Shown: positions 9,969 to 18,680 of the stretch, piece after piece
Numbering within the stretch: the stretch's first letter is position 1
How the letters are laid out: the number at the start of each line of letters is the position of its first letter
Source of the DNA: Candidatus Cloacimonadota bacterium
Lineage (GTDB): Bacteria; Cloacimonadota; Cloacimonadia; Cloacimonadales; WRIO01
DNA length: 55,434 nucleotides
Direction: 5' to 3'
NCBI GenBank assembly: GCA_020532185.1
Contig: JAJBBH010000029.1
Coordinates: forward strand, 1-55,434
Program-made: the position numbers and the translations under genes
The notes under the pieces: model-generated
Seen by the model: only the letters and a program-made list of their open reading frames with translations
Told to the model about the DNA's origin: nothing
Databases searched by the model: none

Positions 9969-11000
9969 TTAAAGATTGCAAATTTTATAAATCATGGTTT
10001 GAATTAAGATAAACTCACTTGCCATACTTAGTTTTGCTTGTTGATCTGTTTCTAATAATATTTTGATTGTATTCTTAATTTTATTTAGAGGATAGTTTTT
10101 TAAAAAGTTTATATATTTGTCTCTGAAAGAAGGGTATATTTCGTTCATATACCGTGATTTTAGTTCAGCAGCTGAAATGTTTTTATTCATAATAGCCGAA
10201 AACTTCCATAAAGTAAAGAAGAAATTGCTAATCATAGTCAAAATCATAATGTGGTTTGTATCATTTTCTAATAAATTATCAGCTATTTGTATTGATTTTT
10301 GTGTATTCTTATAACCAATTGAGTCCAGAAGGTCGAATATTGAATAAGTCTTAGATAATGCAGTACAGTTAATTACGTCATCCCGTGTTATAGTTTTTCT
10401 ATTGCCAATGTATAATTCTAATTTAGTCAACTCATTAAAGGCAACATAATAGTCAAGCTCTACACTATTTAAAAACTCATTTTTTGCATTAGGTTCAAAT
10501 CTAAGACCCCTTTGCTGCGTCTCATCATCTATCCAGCGAGCCAGCACATTAGGGTATCTTATTTCTTTACTTTCAATAACCATACAGCTTTCAAAAATGA
10601 TTTTTGTTTGTGCTTTTCTGGCATCGAGTTTATTTACAGTAAAAATAAATATATTATCTGGTGATGGGTTTTCGAGATATTTTACTATACGTGCTTGGTT
10701 GTCGTTATTCAATTCATCAAAGTTTTTTAAAACAAGAGTTTTATGTGTTTGAATAAATGGAAGCATATTGAGCTGTTCTATCATAGAGCTAATCGAATTA
10801 TTCTTTGTTGTAAAGTCATCTCCGTATACAAGAAACGAATCAAAACCATCAAAATCAGATACATTAAAGCTATTTAGAACAATCTTTAAGGCTTGATTTT
10901 TTTGAAAGTCTTCATTACCTAAAATACAAAAATTGTTGAATTCTTTGATTCTTTTCTGATTGCGATATAGGTCACCATAGTCAATTTTATAGCTTGCCAT
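9969..11000 (-). CDS. holA: DNA polymerase III delta subunit HolA
   Basis: Clamp-loader subunit that opens the beta clamp. At 343 residues it has the delta architecture: an N-terminal AAA-like domain (FLVYGDDFTTKNNSISSMIEQLNMLPF, then KTLVLKNFDELN), a lid, and the C-terminal helical collar (TYSIFDLLDSIGYKN, MILTMISNFFFTLWK, QAKLSMASEFILIQTMIYKI). Sequence identity in this family is low, so the call rests on layout plus these stretches. Nine bases separate it from uppP. No strong Shine-Dalgarno site is seen, so it is probably translated by coupling. Confidence 0.85.
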   Translation of the reverse strand: MASYKIDYGDLYRNQKRIKEFNNFCILGNEDFQKNQALKIVLNSFNVSDFDGFDSFLVYGDDFTTKNNSISSMIEQLNMLPFIQTHKTLVLKNFDELNNDNQARIVKYLENPSPDNIFIFTVNKLDARKAQTKIIFESCMVIESKEIRYPNVLARWIDDETQQRGLRFEPNAKNEFLNSVELDYYVAFNELTKLELYIGNRKTITRDDVINCTALSKTYSIFDLLDSIGYKNTQKSIQIADNLLENDTNHIMILTMISNFFFTLWKFSAIMNKNISAAELKSRYMNEIYPSFRDKYINFLKNYPLNKIKNTIKILLETDQQAKLSMASEFILIQTMIYKICNL

Positions 11001-11009
11001 AGTATATGT

Positions 11010-11813
11010 TTAACGACCTATTAGTATAAAAATTATTGTTAGTAGCGAAACAAGCCAGCAATAGTATGCGAAGTACTTTAAATTAGCCTTTTTAATCATT
11101 TGTAAAAGTAAACTAATAACTAAGATTCCTGAAATAAATGCAGCTGCACAGCCAATAGAATACTCTATTAATTGTGATCCATTCAAAGCGAACAATTCTT
11201 TGATTTTTAACAAATTAGCACCTAATATTACAGGAATAGACAATAAGAAAGAAAATCTTGCTGCTTCATCTCTTTTCATGCCAGTAAATAAAGAAAATGC
11301 GATTGTTGTGCCAGATCTTGATATTCCTGGTGCAATTGCAAATGCTTGCCCTAACCCGATTATCAAAGATCTTGGAAAGCCAAGTTCGTCAACTTGTAAC
11401 TTACCTACTTTTATTTTGTCTGATATGTATAGTATTAAACCTGTTATTATCAGCAGTACAGCAACATATAAGGCATTAGAAAAAAGTTTCTCTATAATAT
11501 CTTCAAATAAAATACCTATCACACCTGTTACAAATGTAGCTGCCAACAAATAATAGACTTGCCTATGCAGGCTATTAGTTTCAGGTGATTTATCCCATTT
11601 AAAACAAGACAGGCAGAGCTTTAGCAAATCTTTTCTAAAATAGATTATCACAGCAACTAAAGACCCTAAATGTAAAAATATTTCTAATGTCAAATCTGTG
11701 CTAAATTCTCCTTTACTGAAAAAATGTTGTGCTAAAACTAAGTGTCCAGAACTGCTCACTGGTAAAAACTCTGTTAAGCCTTGAATAATACCAAGCAATA
11801 TAGTTTTAATCAC
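11010..11813 (-). CDS. uppP: Undecaprenyl-diphosphatase UppP (BacA)
   Basis: Integral membrane phosphatase that recycles undecaprenyl pyrophosphate for peptidoglycan and LPS synthesis. The active-site signatures GIIQGLTEFLPVSSSGHLVLAQ and APGISRSGTTIAFSL are both present. There are about seven to eight membrane helices in 267 residues, a normal length. It lies between the degenerate deacetylase gene and holA with gaps of about 10 bp, so it is part of one minus-strand transcript. Confidence 0.96.
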   Translation of the reverse strand: MIKTILLGIIQGLTEFLPVSSSGHLVLAQHFFSKGEFSTDLTLEIFLHLGSLVAVIIYFRKDLLKLCLSCFKWDKSPETNSLHRQVYYLLAATFVTGVIGILFEDIIEKLFSNALYVAVLLIITGLILYISDKIKVGKLQVDELGFPRSLIIGLGQAFAIAPGISRSGTTIAFSLFTGMKRDEAARFSFLLSIPVILGANLLKIKELFALNGSQLIEYSIGCAAAFISGILVISLLLQMIKKANLKYFAYYCWLVSLLTIIFILIGR

Positions 11814-11822
11814 ATATCCTCC

Positions 11823-13043
11823 TTAAAATAATACTTCATCAAGTGATGATACATTAATTATATCATAGCCATTATTGTCAAGTATTTCACAAAAGCTATA
11901 AAAAGTTTTATAATTACCTAACTTGTAAAAGGGTATAGTAATTACAATTAACTCTGATGATTGTCCTATTTTAACAATTTCATTTATTTTCTCTTTGAGA
12001 CTGGTGTTTTTTTGACTAAAATCAAGAACCATGTTTTTTTTAAAAGCAGTTAATGTATTTTGTTGAGCAACTTTAAATGCAATTGATGATATTGGTGTCA
12101 AATTATCAATAAAATATAAGTTATTTGCTTTTAAAAATTGCATTGTATAATACATAATGCTCTCATCAGTTGTAGCAAGAGAGCCAAGATAGTTGATTCC
12201 ACCTTTAGCACTCGGCAATTCTTTTAATTGCTCTTTAAGTGCATTATGAACTTCTCGTTCTGAAAATTTTACTTCAATACCATGTTTTCCATGATCTACT
12301 CTTGGATAATTTATATCTTCCATAGGAATATTTATAAGCACTTCAGCATTATACATCATCACATGCTGATAAATTGAGTTACTATATTTTCTAAATGGTA
12401 TTATTGCGAAATTAAGCTTATATGGAATGTTCAAATAGTTCGATATTTCGGAGAACTCTTTATCTCCAAGTTCAGTAATTACGAGTGCGATTTTTGGTCT
12501 TTCAACTGGGTATGATTTTGAATTATCATAATAGATGTTTATAACGAATTGCTTACCTAAATCTGGAGTATTGAATGTGAGCTTTTGGCTTCTTTCAGAT
12601 GCACTTTCTTCGCCTGATATTAAGATCCATTTCTTATCTAATAATTCTTTACTGATTAGGTAGTTAGCAAAGTTAAGGTCAAGTCTGTTTGGATTAATAG
12701 GTAGATTTATATTTACAATATTATCTTTCACTTTTAATCTAAATAGCTTATCAGGGATTTCAAGTTTTTTAGCACATTCATATACAATATATTCATAGCT
12801 ATCCTTTTCAAAGCTAATTGTATTAACTTTTACCATATTTTCATTTAACTTTTTTGGGATAGTATCTGTATCAGATGCCTCAATTGTGCTAATCTTATCT
12901 TGATTGTTTTTTGGTATTTTGGCAAGCCAATTTATCAAGAAAAACATTAGCAAAAATATTATAAATAGAAAGAAAAAGCTTCTACTTTCTCTTCCTACCT
13001 GAACATTCTTCTTTTTTGAATTATTTTTTATTCTTTTACTCAT
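11823..13043 (-). CDS. Divergent polysaccharide deacetylase (YibQ-like), catalytic residues lost
   Basis: 406 residues: a basic N-terminus, one membrane anchor (about 23-42), a linker, then a domain from about residue 185 matching the divergent polysaccharide deacetylase family: PKIALVITELGDKEFSE, LNFAIIPF, VLINIPMEDINYP, GGINYLGSLATTDESIMYY, LYFIDNLTPISSIAFKVA, LDFSQ. Active-type members have IDD where this has ITE, and NHMGS where this has NYLGS, so the usual metal ligands seem absent. It is probably a periplasmic structural or binding protein rather than an active deacetylase. First gene of the group leading to uppP, holA and era. Confidence 0.75.
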   Translation of the reverse strand: MSKRIKNNSKKKNVQVGRESRSFFFLFIIFLLMFFLINWLAKIPKNNQDKISTIEASDTDTIPKKLNENMVKVNTISFEKDSYEYIVYECAKKLEIPDKLFRLKVKDNIVNINLPINPNRLDLNFANYLISKELLDKKWILISGEESASERSQKLTFNTPDLGKQFVINIYYDNSKSYPVERPKIALVITELGDKEFSEISNYLNIPYKLNFAIIPFRKYSNSIYQHVMMYNAEVLINIPMEDINYPRVDHGKHGIEVKFSEREVHNALKEQLKELPSAKGGINYLGSLATTDESIMYYTMQFLKANNLYFIDNLTPISSIAFKVAQQNTLTAFKKNMVLDFSQKNTSLKEKINEIVKIGQSSELIVITIPFYKLGNYKTFYSFCEILDNNGYDIINVSSLDEVLF

Positions 13044-13270
13044 TTTTGATTACCTATATTTAAGTCTTAAAAATAAAAAGATTAACTTGTCAAGGGATTT
13101 TTGTTTTCTATTTGATTCAATTTATTAAAATATTCAATTCTAATCACAAAATCTATAATAAACTTTACAATGAATATTAGAAAGTAGTTAAAACATGGAA
13201 CAATTAAAACTGCAGCTTTAAAAGATATTTGTATTAGTAATTCTTTTAGATGATTTTATTTACTATATTG

Positions 13271-13295
13271 TTGACATAAAATGACATATTATAAA
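13271..13295 (+). promoter_or_regulatory. Possible promoter of the lipoprotein-phosphatase module
   Basis: TTGACA at 13271-13276 is followed by TATAAA at 13290-13295. The 13-nt spacer is shorter than the sigma-70 optimum, so the pairing is uncertain. It lies just upstream of the lipoprotein ribosome site. Confidence 0.3.
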
Positions 13296-13315
13296 AATTG
13301 TTAAAAGAGGTGATT

Positions 13316-13831
13316 ATGAAAAAGATGAAACTATTTTTGCTTACAATAAGTATTCTATTGTTAGCAATTGCATGTAAAAAGGCTGAATTAGCCATAGTAG
13401 AGCAGCAGTATAACGAGTTGAATTATGATTTGGTACAAAAGTATGTAATTGAAAATTTTAAAAAAGAAGAACAAAAAGAACAATACTTTTGTGTTTACGA
13501 CAATATTTGGATTGAAGAAGATAGCTTTTATATCAAAAAGTATATTATAGCTTATCTTGAGGCTATTGACAAAGATTTAAACAGCGAATACGCAAACACA
13601 TTACCACTCTTACTCGTGATTGATAAGGAGAATAACAAGATTATAAGACATTTACTGTACTCAACAAATGACAGTGAATTATATTCTTTATCAAAGGATT
13701 TTCCACCTGATATCCTAAGAAAAATGTTAGACAGCGATCCCATGATTATGATGTATAAAAACAATAAGATGCATGAAGAAGTTCTGATTCACGCAAGAGA
13801 GTATTACAATATCTCTGATAACGATGAATAA
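13316..13831 (+). CDS. Small lipoprotein of unknown function
   Basis: Starts at ATG 13316 behind an excellent ribosome site (AAGAGGTGAT). The signal peptide MKKMKLFLLTISILLLAIAC ends in a lipobox with acylated Cys at residue 20. The mature part is a charged alpha/beta protein of about 150 residues (KKAELAIVEQQYNELNYDLVQKYVIENF and so on) with no family I can name. Its stop overlaps the start of the next gene by 8 nt, implying co-translation with a membrane pseudo-phosphatase and a WHy-domain protein. The envelope location is well supported; the role is unknown. Confidence 0.8.
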   Translation: MKKMKLFLLTISILLLAIACKKAELAIVEQQYNELNYDLVQKYVIENFKKEEQKEQYFCVYDNIWIEEDSFYIKKYIIAYLEAIDKDLNSEYANTLPLLLVIDKENNKIIRHLLYSTNDSELYSLSKDFPPDILRKMLDSDPMIMMYKNNKMHEEVLIHAREYYNISDNDE

Positions 13832-14642
13832 ACAAGAATCTACATCTTTTGTTGTATCTGAATCTGCTTTCCATCATTATGAAAATATTGATTATATAAT
13901 CAATTGTAAAATAGAAACAGTCAATTTATATATAGTCATCGATCAGTTTGGGAATATTGAAGACAAAGGGGTTGCAGCACAATTAGTTGCATTAACAATT
14001 AAAGATAAAATTTCTTCTTCTGAAGAAAACTATCAGCAAAGCATCGAAAAAGCTGTATTTGCAGCTAATCAAGCATTAATTGATTACGTTACAAAAAAGA
14101 AGTATTATAGTGGTATAGGCTGCTCATCATTAATTGCCATAGAGGCAAACAATTATTTGTATTATACAATCATTGGAAATTCTACAGTATTTATAATCAG
14201 AGATAAACAAATTCAAGTCATAACACATAAGAATATTTATCCCAACACAGAGCTTAAGTATCTCGGTAATACTACTTTAAAATATGTTAATGTGTTAAAG
14301 GAATCACTTTATAATGAAGACACTATTGTGCTATCATCTCACAGTTTTTTAAAACAATTTACCAGAATTGATTTATTAAAATATGTGTTATCAACACAGT
14401 TTGACACTTTAAAAGTTAATTTGCTTACATTTTTACGCCAATACAAATTAAAAAACGATGTCAGTATGATTTTTATTAGAGTTAATAACCAAATAAAAAA
14501 AGTAGAAACTACACAGAGTGAAAAGCATTTGCCTTTCATATTTGTGATAACTTTGCTATTCTTTTTAATTAGTCTGGCATTTTTTATGCACACATGTTAT
14601 TTCCTTTTCAAGCCATACCTAAAACACTTTATATTAAAATAA
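13824..14642 (+). CDS. PP2C-like protein with degenerate metal site and C-terminal membrane anchor
   Basis: 272 residues. The order of strands and motifs follows PPM/PP2C phosphatases: NLYIVIDQFGNIEDKGVAAQLVALTIKD (normally VADGMGG...GE.AS), SGIGCSSLIAI, YTIIGNSTVFIIRDKQIQVITH (normally GDSRAYL..G....T.DH), EDTIVLSSHSFL (normally SDG), and KNDVSMIFIRV (normally DNIT). The first Asp is kept, but GMGG, GDS and SDG are altered, so catalysis is doubtful. A membrane segment spans about 233-258. It overlaps the lipoprotein gene by 8 nt and precedes the WHy-like gene by 10 nt. It may bind a partner at the inner membrane. Confidence 0.65.
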   Translation: MNKQESTSFVVSESAFHHYENIDYIINCKIETVNLYIVIDQFGNIEDKGVAAQLVALTIKDKISSSEENYQQSIEKAVFAANQALIDYVTKKKYYSGIGCSSLIAIEANNYLYYTIIGNSTVFIIRDKQIQVITHKNIYPNTELKYLGNTTLKYVNVLKESLYNEDTIVLSSHSFLKQFTRIDLLKYVLSTQFDTLKVNLLTFLRQYKLKNDVSMIFIRVNNQIKKVETTQSEKHLPFIFVITLLFFLISLAFFMHTCYFLFKPYLKHFILK

Positions 14643-14652
14643 GGTTTTTTTC

Positions 14653-15516
14653 GTGAAACGCTGCATAAAAATACTTTTCATAAGTGCAATATTTTTAACA
14701 ATATTATCTGTTATTGGAAAAGCTATTACTATCTATCAATCAATTTCTCCAATAATTAGGATAACTCAAAATGCAAAAGTTTTAAGAATTGAAAATAATA
14801 ATGTGCACATAAGTTTATCCGCCGAAGTAGAAAACCAGTCAATATTTCCACTTTCAATTATTAGTTCTCGCTTCTCACTTTATGATAAAAATAAACAATT
14901 GGGGTATATCACATTACAAAATTATGATAATATAAAAGCCAATTCTACGTCAATAATGAAGTTTCAAATTGTAATCCCATTAGAAAAAATAAATTCTGCA
15001 AAAAATATAGATAAGAAAAGCATGTATCTACAAATGCAAGGAGTGTGTGATGTGAAAGTGTTAGGTTTTATTAAAAAAGTTCACATCAATCAAGCTTTTA
15101 ATTTATCATTTGAATCTATATTTGAGGAGTATATCTTTAGAGTTTTTCAAAGCTCGGTAAGTGCATTTAAAGCCAAGTATAATCATCAAAGTAAACAGCG
15201 CACAATTATATTACCAATAAATATTGAAAACAAATTAGGCACAAGGATTGACATCCTTAGTATAGATTCAAAGTTGTCTGTAAACAAGATTCAAAGAGCA
15301 AGTAGTCTGCAAAATACAAATATAATATTATTAAATAATGCATCTACAGAGTCTATAACAATTATTTATAAATTAGAAAACACAGAAGAAATGAGATTCT
15401 CAAACCCATTGTTAGCAGAAAATAAAAACACTTTCAGTGCTCTTCTAAATTTTAAAGTTAAATTTTTTGATAACTTATATCCCATTAGTATAGAGATAAT
15501 AGGGGAGATTGAATAA
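14653..15516 (+). CDS. LEA14/WHy-domain-like membrane-anchored protein
   Basis: 287 residues starting at GTG (14653). An N-terminal anchor or uncleaved signal (about 5-25) precedes a domain resembling LEA-2/WHy (water stress and hypersensitive response): VHISLSAEVENQSIFPLSIISSRFSLYDKNKQLGYI followed by ANSTSIMKFQIVIPL. A second related half may lie at about 165-285 (RTIILPINIENKLGTRIDILSID...). WHy proteins are extracytoplasmic stress or binding domains. Third gene of the module after the lipoprotein and pseudo-PP2C. No biochemical role can be assigned. Confidence 0.6.
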   Translation: MKRCIKILFISAIFLTILSVIGKAITIYQSISPIIRITQNAKVLRIENNNVHISLSAEVENQSIFPLSIISSRFSLYDKNKQLGYITLQNYDNIKANSTSIMKFQIVIPLEKINSAKNIDKKSMYLQMQGVCDVKVLGFIKKVHINQAFNLSFESIFEEYIFRVFQSSVSAFKAKYNHQSKQRTIILPINIENKLGTRIDILSIDSKLSVNKIQRASSLQNTNIILLNNASTESITIIYKLENTEEMRFSNPLLAENKNTFSALLNFKVKFFDNLYPISIEIIGEIE

Positions 15517-15570
15517 ATATTAAAAATTATGATAGAAGCATAATATGTGTATAGATTTTAAATTGTTTTC

Positions 15571-15599
15571 TTGACAAAAAGACTATATTCATATTTTTG
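15571..15599 (+). promoter_or_regulatory. Possible promoter of arcA
   Basis: TTGACA at 15571-15576 precedes TATTTTTG at 15592-15599, which fits both a short-spaced sigma-70 pair and the TAnnTTTG element known from Bacteroidota. It is 36 bp upstream of the arcA ATG, with GGAGGAG between them as ribosome site. Confidence 0.4.
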
Positions 15600-15634
15600 G
15601 CTTAAAAAGAATAGTTTTATTATGGAGGAGCTTA

Positions 15635-16879
15635 ATGGAAAAGGTGTCCATCAAGTCAGAAATTGGAAGGTTAAGAAAAGTTATTGTACATGAGCCAGGT
15701 CAAGAAATAGAGATTATGACTCCCAAAAATTCTAATGACCTATTATACGACGACATTCTAAGTTTACATTATGCAAAAAAAGAACACAAAGAGTTTACAG
15801 ATATATTAAAAATGCATTCTGAAACATATTTTATTAAAGATTTATTGAAAGACATAGTTGCCGACAATTATGTTAGGGAGACACTATTAAGGTCTTTGAT
15901 TAAGGAAATGAACAGTACTTTATTTCTTCTTGATGAGATGATGATGCTCGATTCAGATACTTTTACAAACATGCTTATAAATGGTGTAAAGAAGCAAAAC
16001 AACAGTTTAAAAGATATATTGTCCATTGATTTATACGCTTTACCTCCTCTTCCTAACTTTATATACACAAGAGATAGTGCTATTGCAATTAATGACTGTA
16101 TTTTAACAGGTTCGATGGCTAATAAGATTCGTACTGCTGAATCAATTATTATGCATAATATTTTTTCACATCATCAAGAGTTAAAACCTAATGGCTTTTA
16201 TTTGCAGAAAGATAATGGTTTTGACATAAATATTCAGTTTGAAGGTGGAGATATATTAATATTACGTGATGACGTGCTTGCAATAGGAATTTCAGAGCGT
16301 ACAAATGCTGACGCTGTTGATTTGCTTGTAGAAAAGCTTAAAGAAAAAGGAAAAATAAAGCATGTATTTGCTATAATTATGCCAAAGGAACGTGCGATGA
16401 TTCATTTGGATATGATTTTTACAATGATTGACAAAAACTATTGTGTGGTATACGAACCTGTGATTCTTGGCAAGGATAAACTTGGTGTAATACATATTGA
16501 AATAAAAGAAGATAACAATAAATACTCAAAAGAAAGAGATATTTTACAAGCTTTAAAAAAAGTTGGTATAGAACTTGAACCTGTGTTGTGTGGTGGAACT
16601 GATAAACTTCATCAAGAAAGAGAGCAATGGATGTGCGGTGCAAATTACTTTACTATGGCACCAGGTAAAATCATTGGATATTCTCGAAATATCAGAACGT
16701 TTGAACAGCTCGATAAAGTCGCTAATATGCCACGAATTGAAGCACAAGATGTTATAAATGGTAAAGTAAATTTAGCAAATTATGAGCGTTACGCAATTGC
16801 AATTAACGGTGCTGAGTTATCACGCGGAGGTGGAGGAGCAAGATGTATGACTATGCCTGTTTTAAGAGATGATGTATAA
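15635..16879 (+). CDS. arcA: Arginine deiminase ArcA
   Basis: Hydrolyses arginine to citrulline and ammonia in the cytosol. Family signatures: SEIGRLRKVIVHEPG near the N-terminus, PNFIYTRDSAI, FEGGDILIL, MIHLDMIFTMID with the catalytic His, CGANYFTMAPG, and RGGGGARCMTMP with the nucleophile Cys404. Length 414 is normal. GGAGGAG lies just upstream of the ATG. No ornithine carbamoyltransferase, carbamate kinase or antiporter is adjacent, so the pathway is completed elsewhere or the enzyme works alone. Confidence 0.96.
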   Translation: MEKVSIKSEIGRLRKVIVHEPGQEIEIMTPKNSNDLLYDDILSLHYAKKEHKEFTDILKMHSETYFIKDLLKDIVADNYVRETLLRSLIKEMNSTLFLLDEMMMLDSDTFTNMLINGVKKQNNSLKDILSIDLYALPPLPNFIYTRDSAIAINDCILTGSMANKIRTAESIIMHNIFSHHQELKPNGFYLQKDNGFDINIQFEGGDILILRDDVLAIGISERTNADAVDLLVEKLKEKGKIKHVFAIIMPKERAMIHLDMIFTMIDKNYCVVYEPVILGKDKLGVIHIEIKEDNNKYSKERDILQALKKVGIELEPVLCGGTDKLHQEREQWMCGANYFTMAPGKIIGYSRNIRTFEQLDKVANMPRIEAQDVINGKVNLANYERYAIAINGAELSRGGGGARCMTMPVLRDDV

Positions 16880-16890
16880 TAATAAATTTG

Positions 16891-18153
16891 TCAATTAATG
16901 AGCTTAATAATTATATTTTTGCTTTTTGATTTTTTAATTAAATACTTACGATCATTTATATAAAGATTTAATTGCTTTCTATCAGGTGGCCAAAAGATAA
17001 AAAGCAAACCTTTTTCATTGCTTAAAAGGGGTTTTACAATATCCTGCTTAAGAGTATTATAATGAACTTTTGACAAAATATATGGCTTACCTTTGCTATC
17101 AATAATCTTTACTATGCTTGTATTGATGTCCAAGTATTCAAAGCTATTTATAAGAGCTTTAATGTTTTTATCAACAATTATGTGCATATTAGCATTATCA
17201 GGAAATATTATTGACTTGTTTTTATAAATACCGCCTACCTCTATATCAAAGAAAAATGTACCCGTCTCTGCATAAGACCAATCTCTTAAAAAGCCTACTT
17301 TGGTAGTGTTTCCTGTATGGACGAGGTAATTTGCAGAACTATAATCTTTCTTTAAATTTTTTGATATAATAGAAGCAATTGCTTTCATTTCATACCAATG
17401 TGGAGATTTTGCTCCAGACCAATTCCATGGGAAAAAAATACGTTCATTCAGATCACCAAAGTATGAACTGTGGTAATTTATTGCCAAATAAAACCTTTCT
17501 CTTTTCATAAAATCAATAATAGCTTGAGTTTCTTTTTCCGATGCTGGGCTTTCTCCTGCATAATGTGGATCATGAGGTAGTTTTTGAGTTTCATTATTCC
17601 AGTTTAGTGGAAAGTTACGATTAATATCAACTCCATCTATTCCTCTATCAAATCTATTATTGCTATTGATATCAGTTTTATTTTTTCTATGGTTTGCGTA
17701 TATGCCTGAACTGACAACTTCAAAGCCTTCGGGGTTGATGGTTGGGATAAAATGAAAACTGAATGAACGCAGTAAACTTTTTACTCGCTCATTATTTTGG
17801 TAATTTTGCAGTAAATAATCAGCAAATCTCATACATATCTCAACACCAAGTGGCTCAGATGCATGTATTTGACCAATTATAAGGATAGATGGCTTATCAA
17901 ATGATTTAACTTTTGGATCAAACGAGATTTTAAAGCTACGAATAGGCATTTTATCCTTGCCTGTGTAGCCGAGAATTTCAGAGTAAAATACATTGGGGTA
18001 TTCTATTTCCCATTTTTTTATTGAATTTTCAATATCTTTTGTTCTATGATAATTACTATCAAGTGGGTATTTATTACTATATGCAGCTAAAGTAATTACG
18101 TAAAATAATATTATAAAACTAATCAATGATATTTTTCTGTTAATACGATACAT
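16891..18153 (-). CDS. Secreted M14-family zinc carboxypeptidase
   Basis: A signal peptide (about 1-25, ISLISFIILFYVITLAAYS) is followed by an M14 carboxypeptidase domain with ligands His97 and Glu100 (GQIHASEPLG), the substrate-binding VDINRNFPLNW with Arg178, the third ligand His227 (NYHSS) and catalytic Glu304 (FFDIEVGG). Residues 330-420 form a small beta-rich tail, perhaps a transthyretin-like appendage. It probably trims peptides or peptidoglycan-derived peptides in the periplasm or outside. Convergent with arcA across an 11-bp gap. Confidence 0.9.
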   Translation of the reverse strand: MYRINRKISLISFIILFYVITLAAYSNKYPLDSNYHRTKDIENSIKKWEIEYPNVFYSEILGYTGKDKMPIRSFKISFDPKVKSFDKPSILIIGQIHASEPLGVEICMRFADYLLQNYQNNERVKSLLRSFSFHFIPTINPEGFEVVSSGIYANHRKNKTDINSNNRFDRGIDGVDINRNFPLNWNNETQKLPHDPHYAGESPASEKETQAIIDFMKRERFYLAINYHSSYFGDLNERIFFPWNWSGAKSPHWYEMKAIASIISKNLKKDYSSANYLVHTGNTTKVGFLRDWSYAETGTFFFDIEVGGIYKNKSIIFPDNANMHIIVDKNIKALINSFEYLDINTSIVKIIDSKGKPYILSKVHYNTLKQDIVKPLLSNEKGLLFIFWPPDRKQLNLYINDRKYLIKKSKSKNIIIKLIN

Positions 18154-18305
18154 TTTTTACCTCAAAAGACATTCTAAAATAATATGAAAATAAATCAAGA
18201 AAATCTTGCTTTTTTTTTAAATCTCTGTATATTATTATCATATAAGTGTAAATTTTACATTTTTAACATATATAAAAAACACTTATTTATTAAATAGGAG
18301 GACTT

Positions 18306-18680
18306 ATGAGTGTACAAGATATTTTCCACTCTTTTATGGAAAAATTTCAGATTACTGCAAATGTTGGTATTGTGTTTGGTTCACCTGTCGAATTTGAAGA
18401 CAAAATGATTATACCATTGGCAAAAACACAATATGCATTTGGAGCTGGAGGAGCCAGCCTTGCCTTAAATACCGATAATAACGATAATTCTGATGCTGGT
18501 GGTGGTGGAGGTGGCATTAAAACCACACCAGTTGGCGTTTTAGAAATAACAAAAGAGAAAACAAGATTTATACCAACATTTTCAATTTCTGATATAGTTA
18601 TGCTGCTTAGTATAATTTTTACATTTATTTATAGAATAAAAAAGATACAAAGGAAGGCAAAAAGAAATGAAAGTATTTAG
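18306..18680 (+). CDS. GerW/YtfJ family protein
   Basis: 124 residues with the GerW family layout: VGIVFGSPVEFEDKMIIPLAKTQYAFGAGGAS, then a glycine-rich loop (DAGGGGGGIKTTPVGVLEITKEKTRFIP) and a hydrophobic C-terminal segment (about 93-110). In spore formers a relative (GerW/YtfJ) is needed for spore germination. Homologues are widespread in non-sporulating anaerobes, with unknown function. An AGGAGG ribosome site precedes the ATG. The 3' end overlaps mobB by 14 nt. Confidence 0.85.
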   Translation: MSVQDIFHSFMEKFQITANVGIVFGSPVEFEDKMIIPLAKTQYAFGAGGASLALNTDNNDNSDAGGGGGGIKTTPVGVLEITKEKTRFIPTFSISDIVMLLSIIFTFIYRIKKIQRKAKRNESI

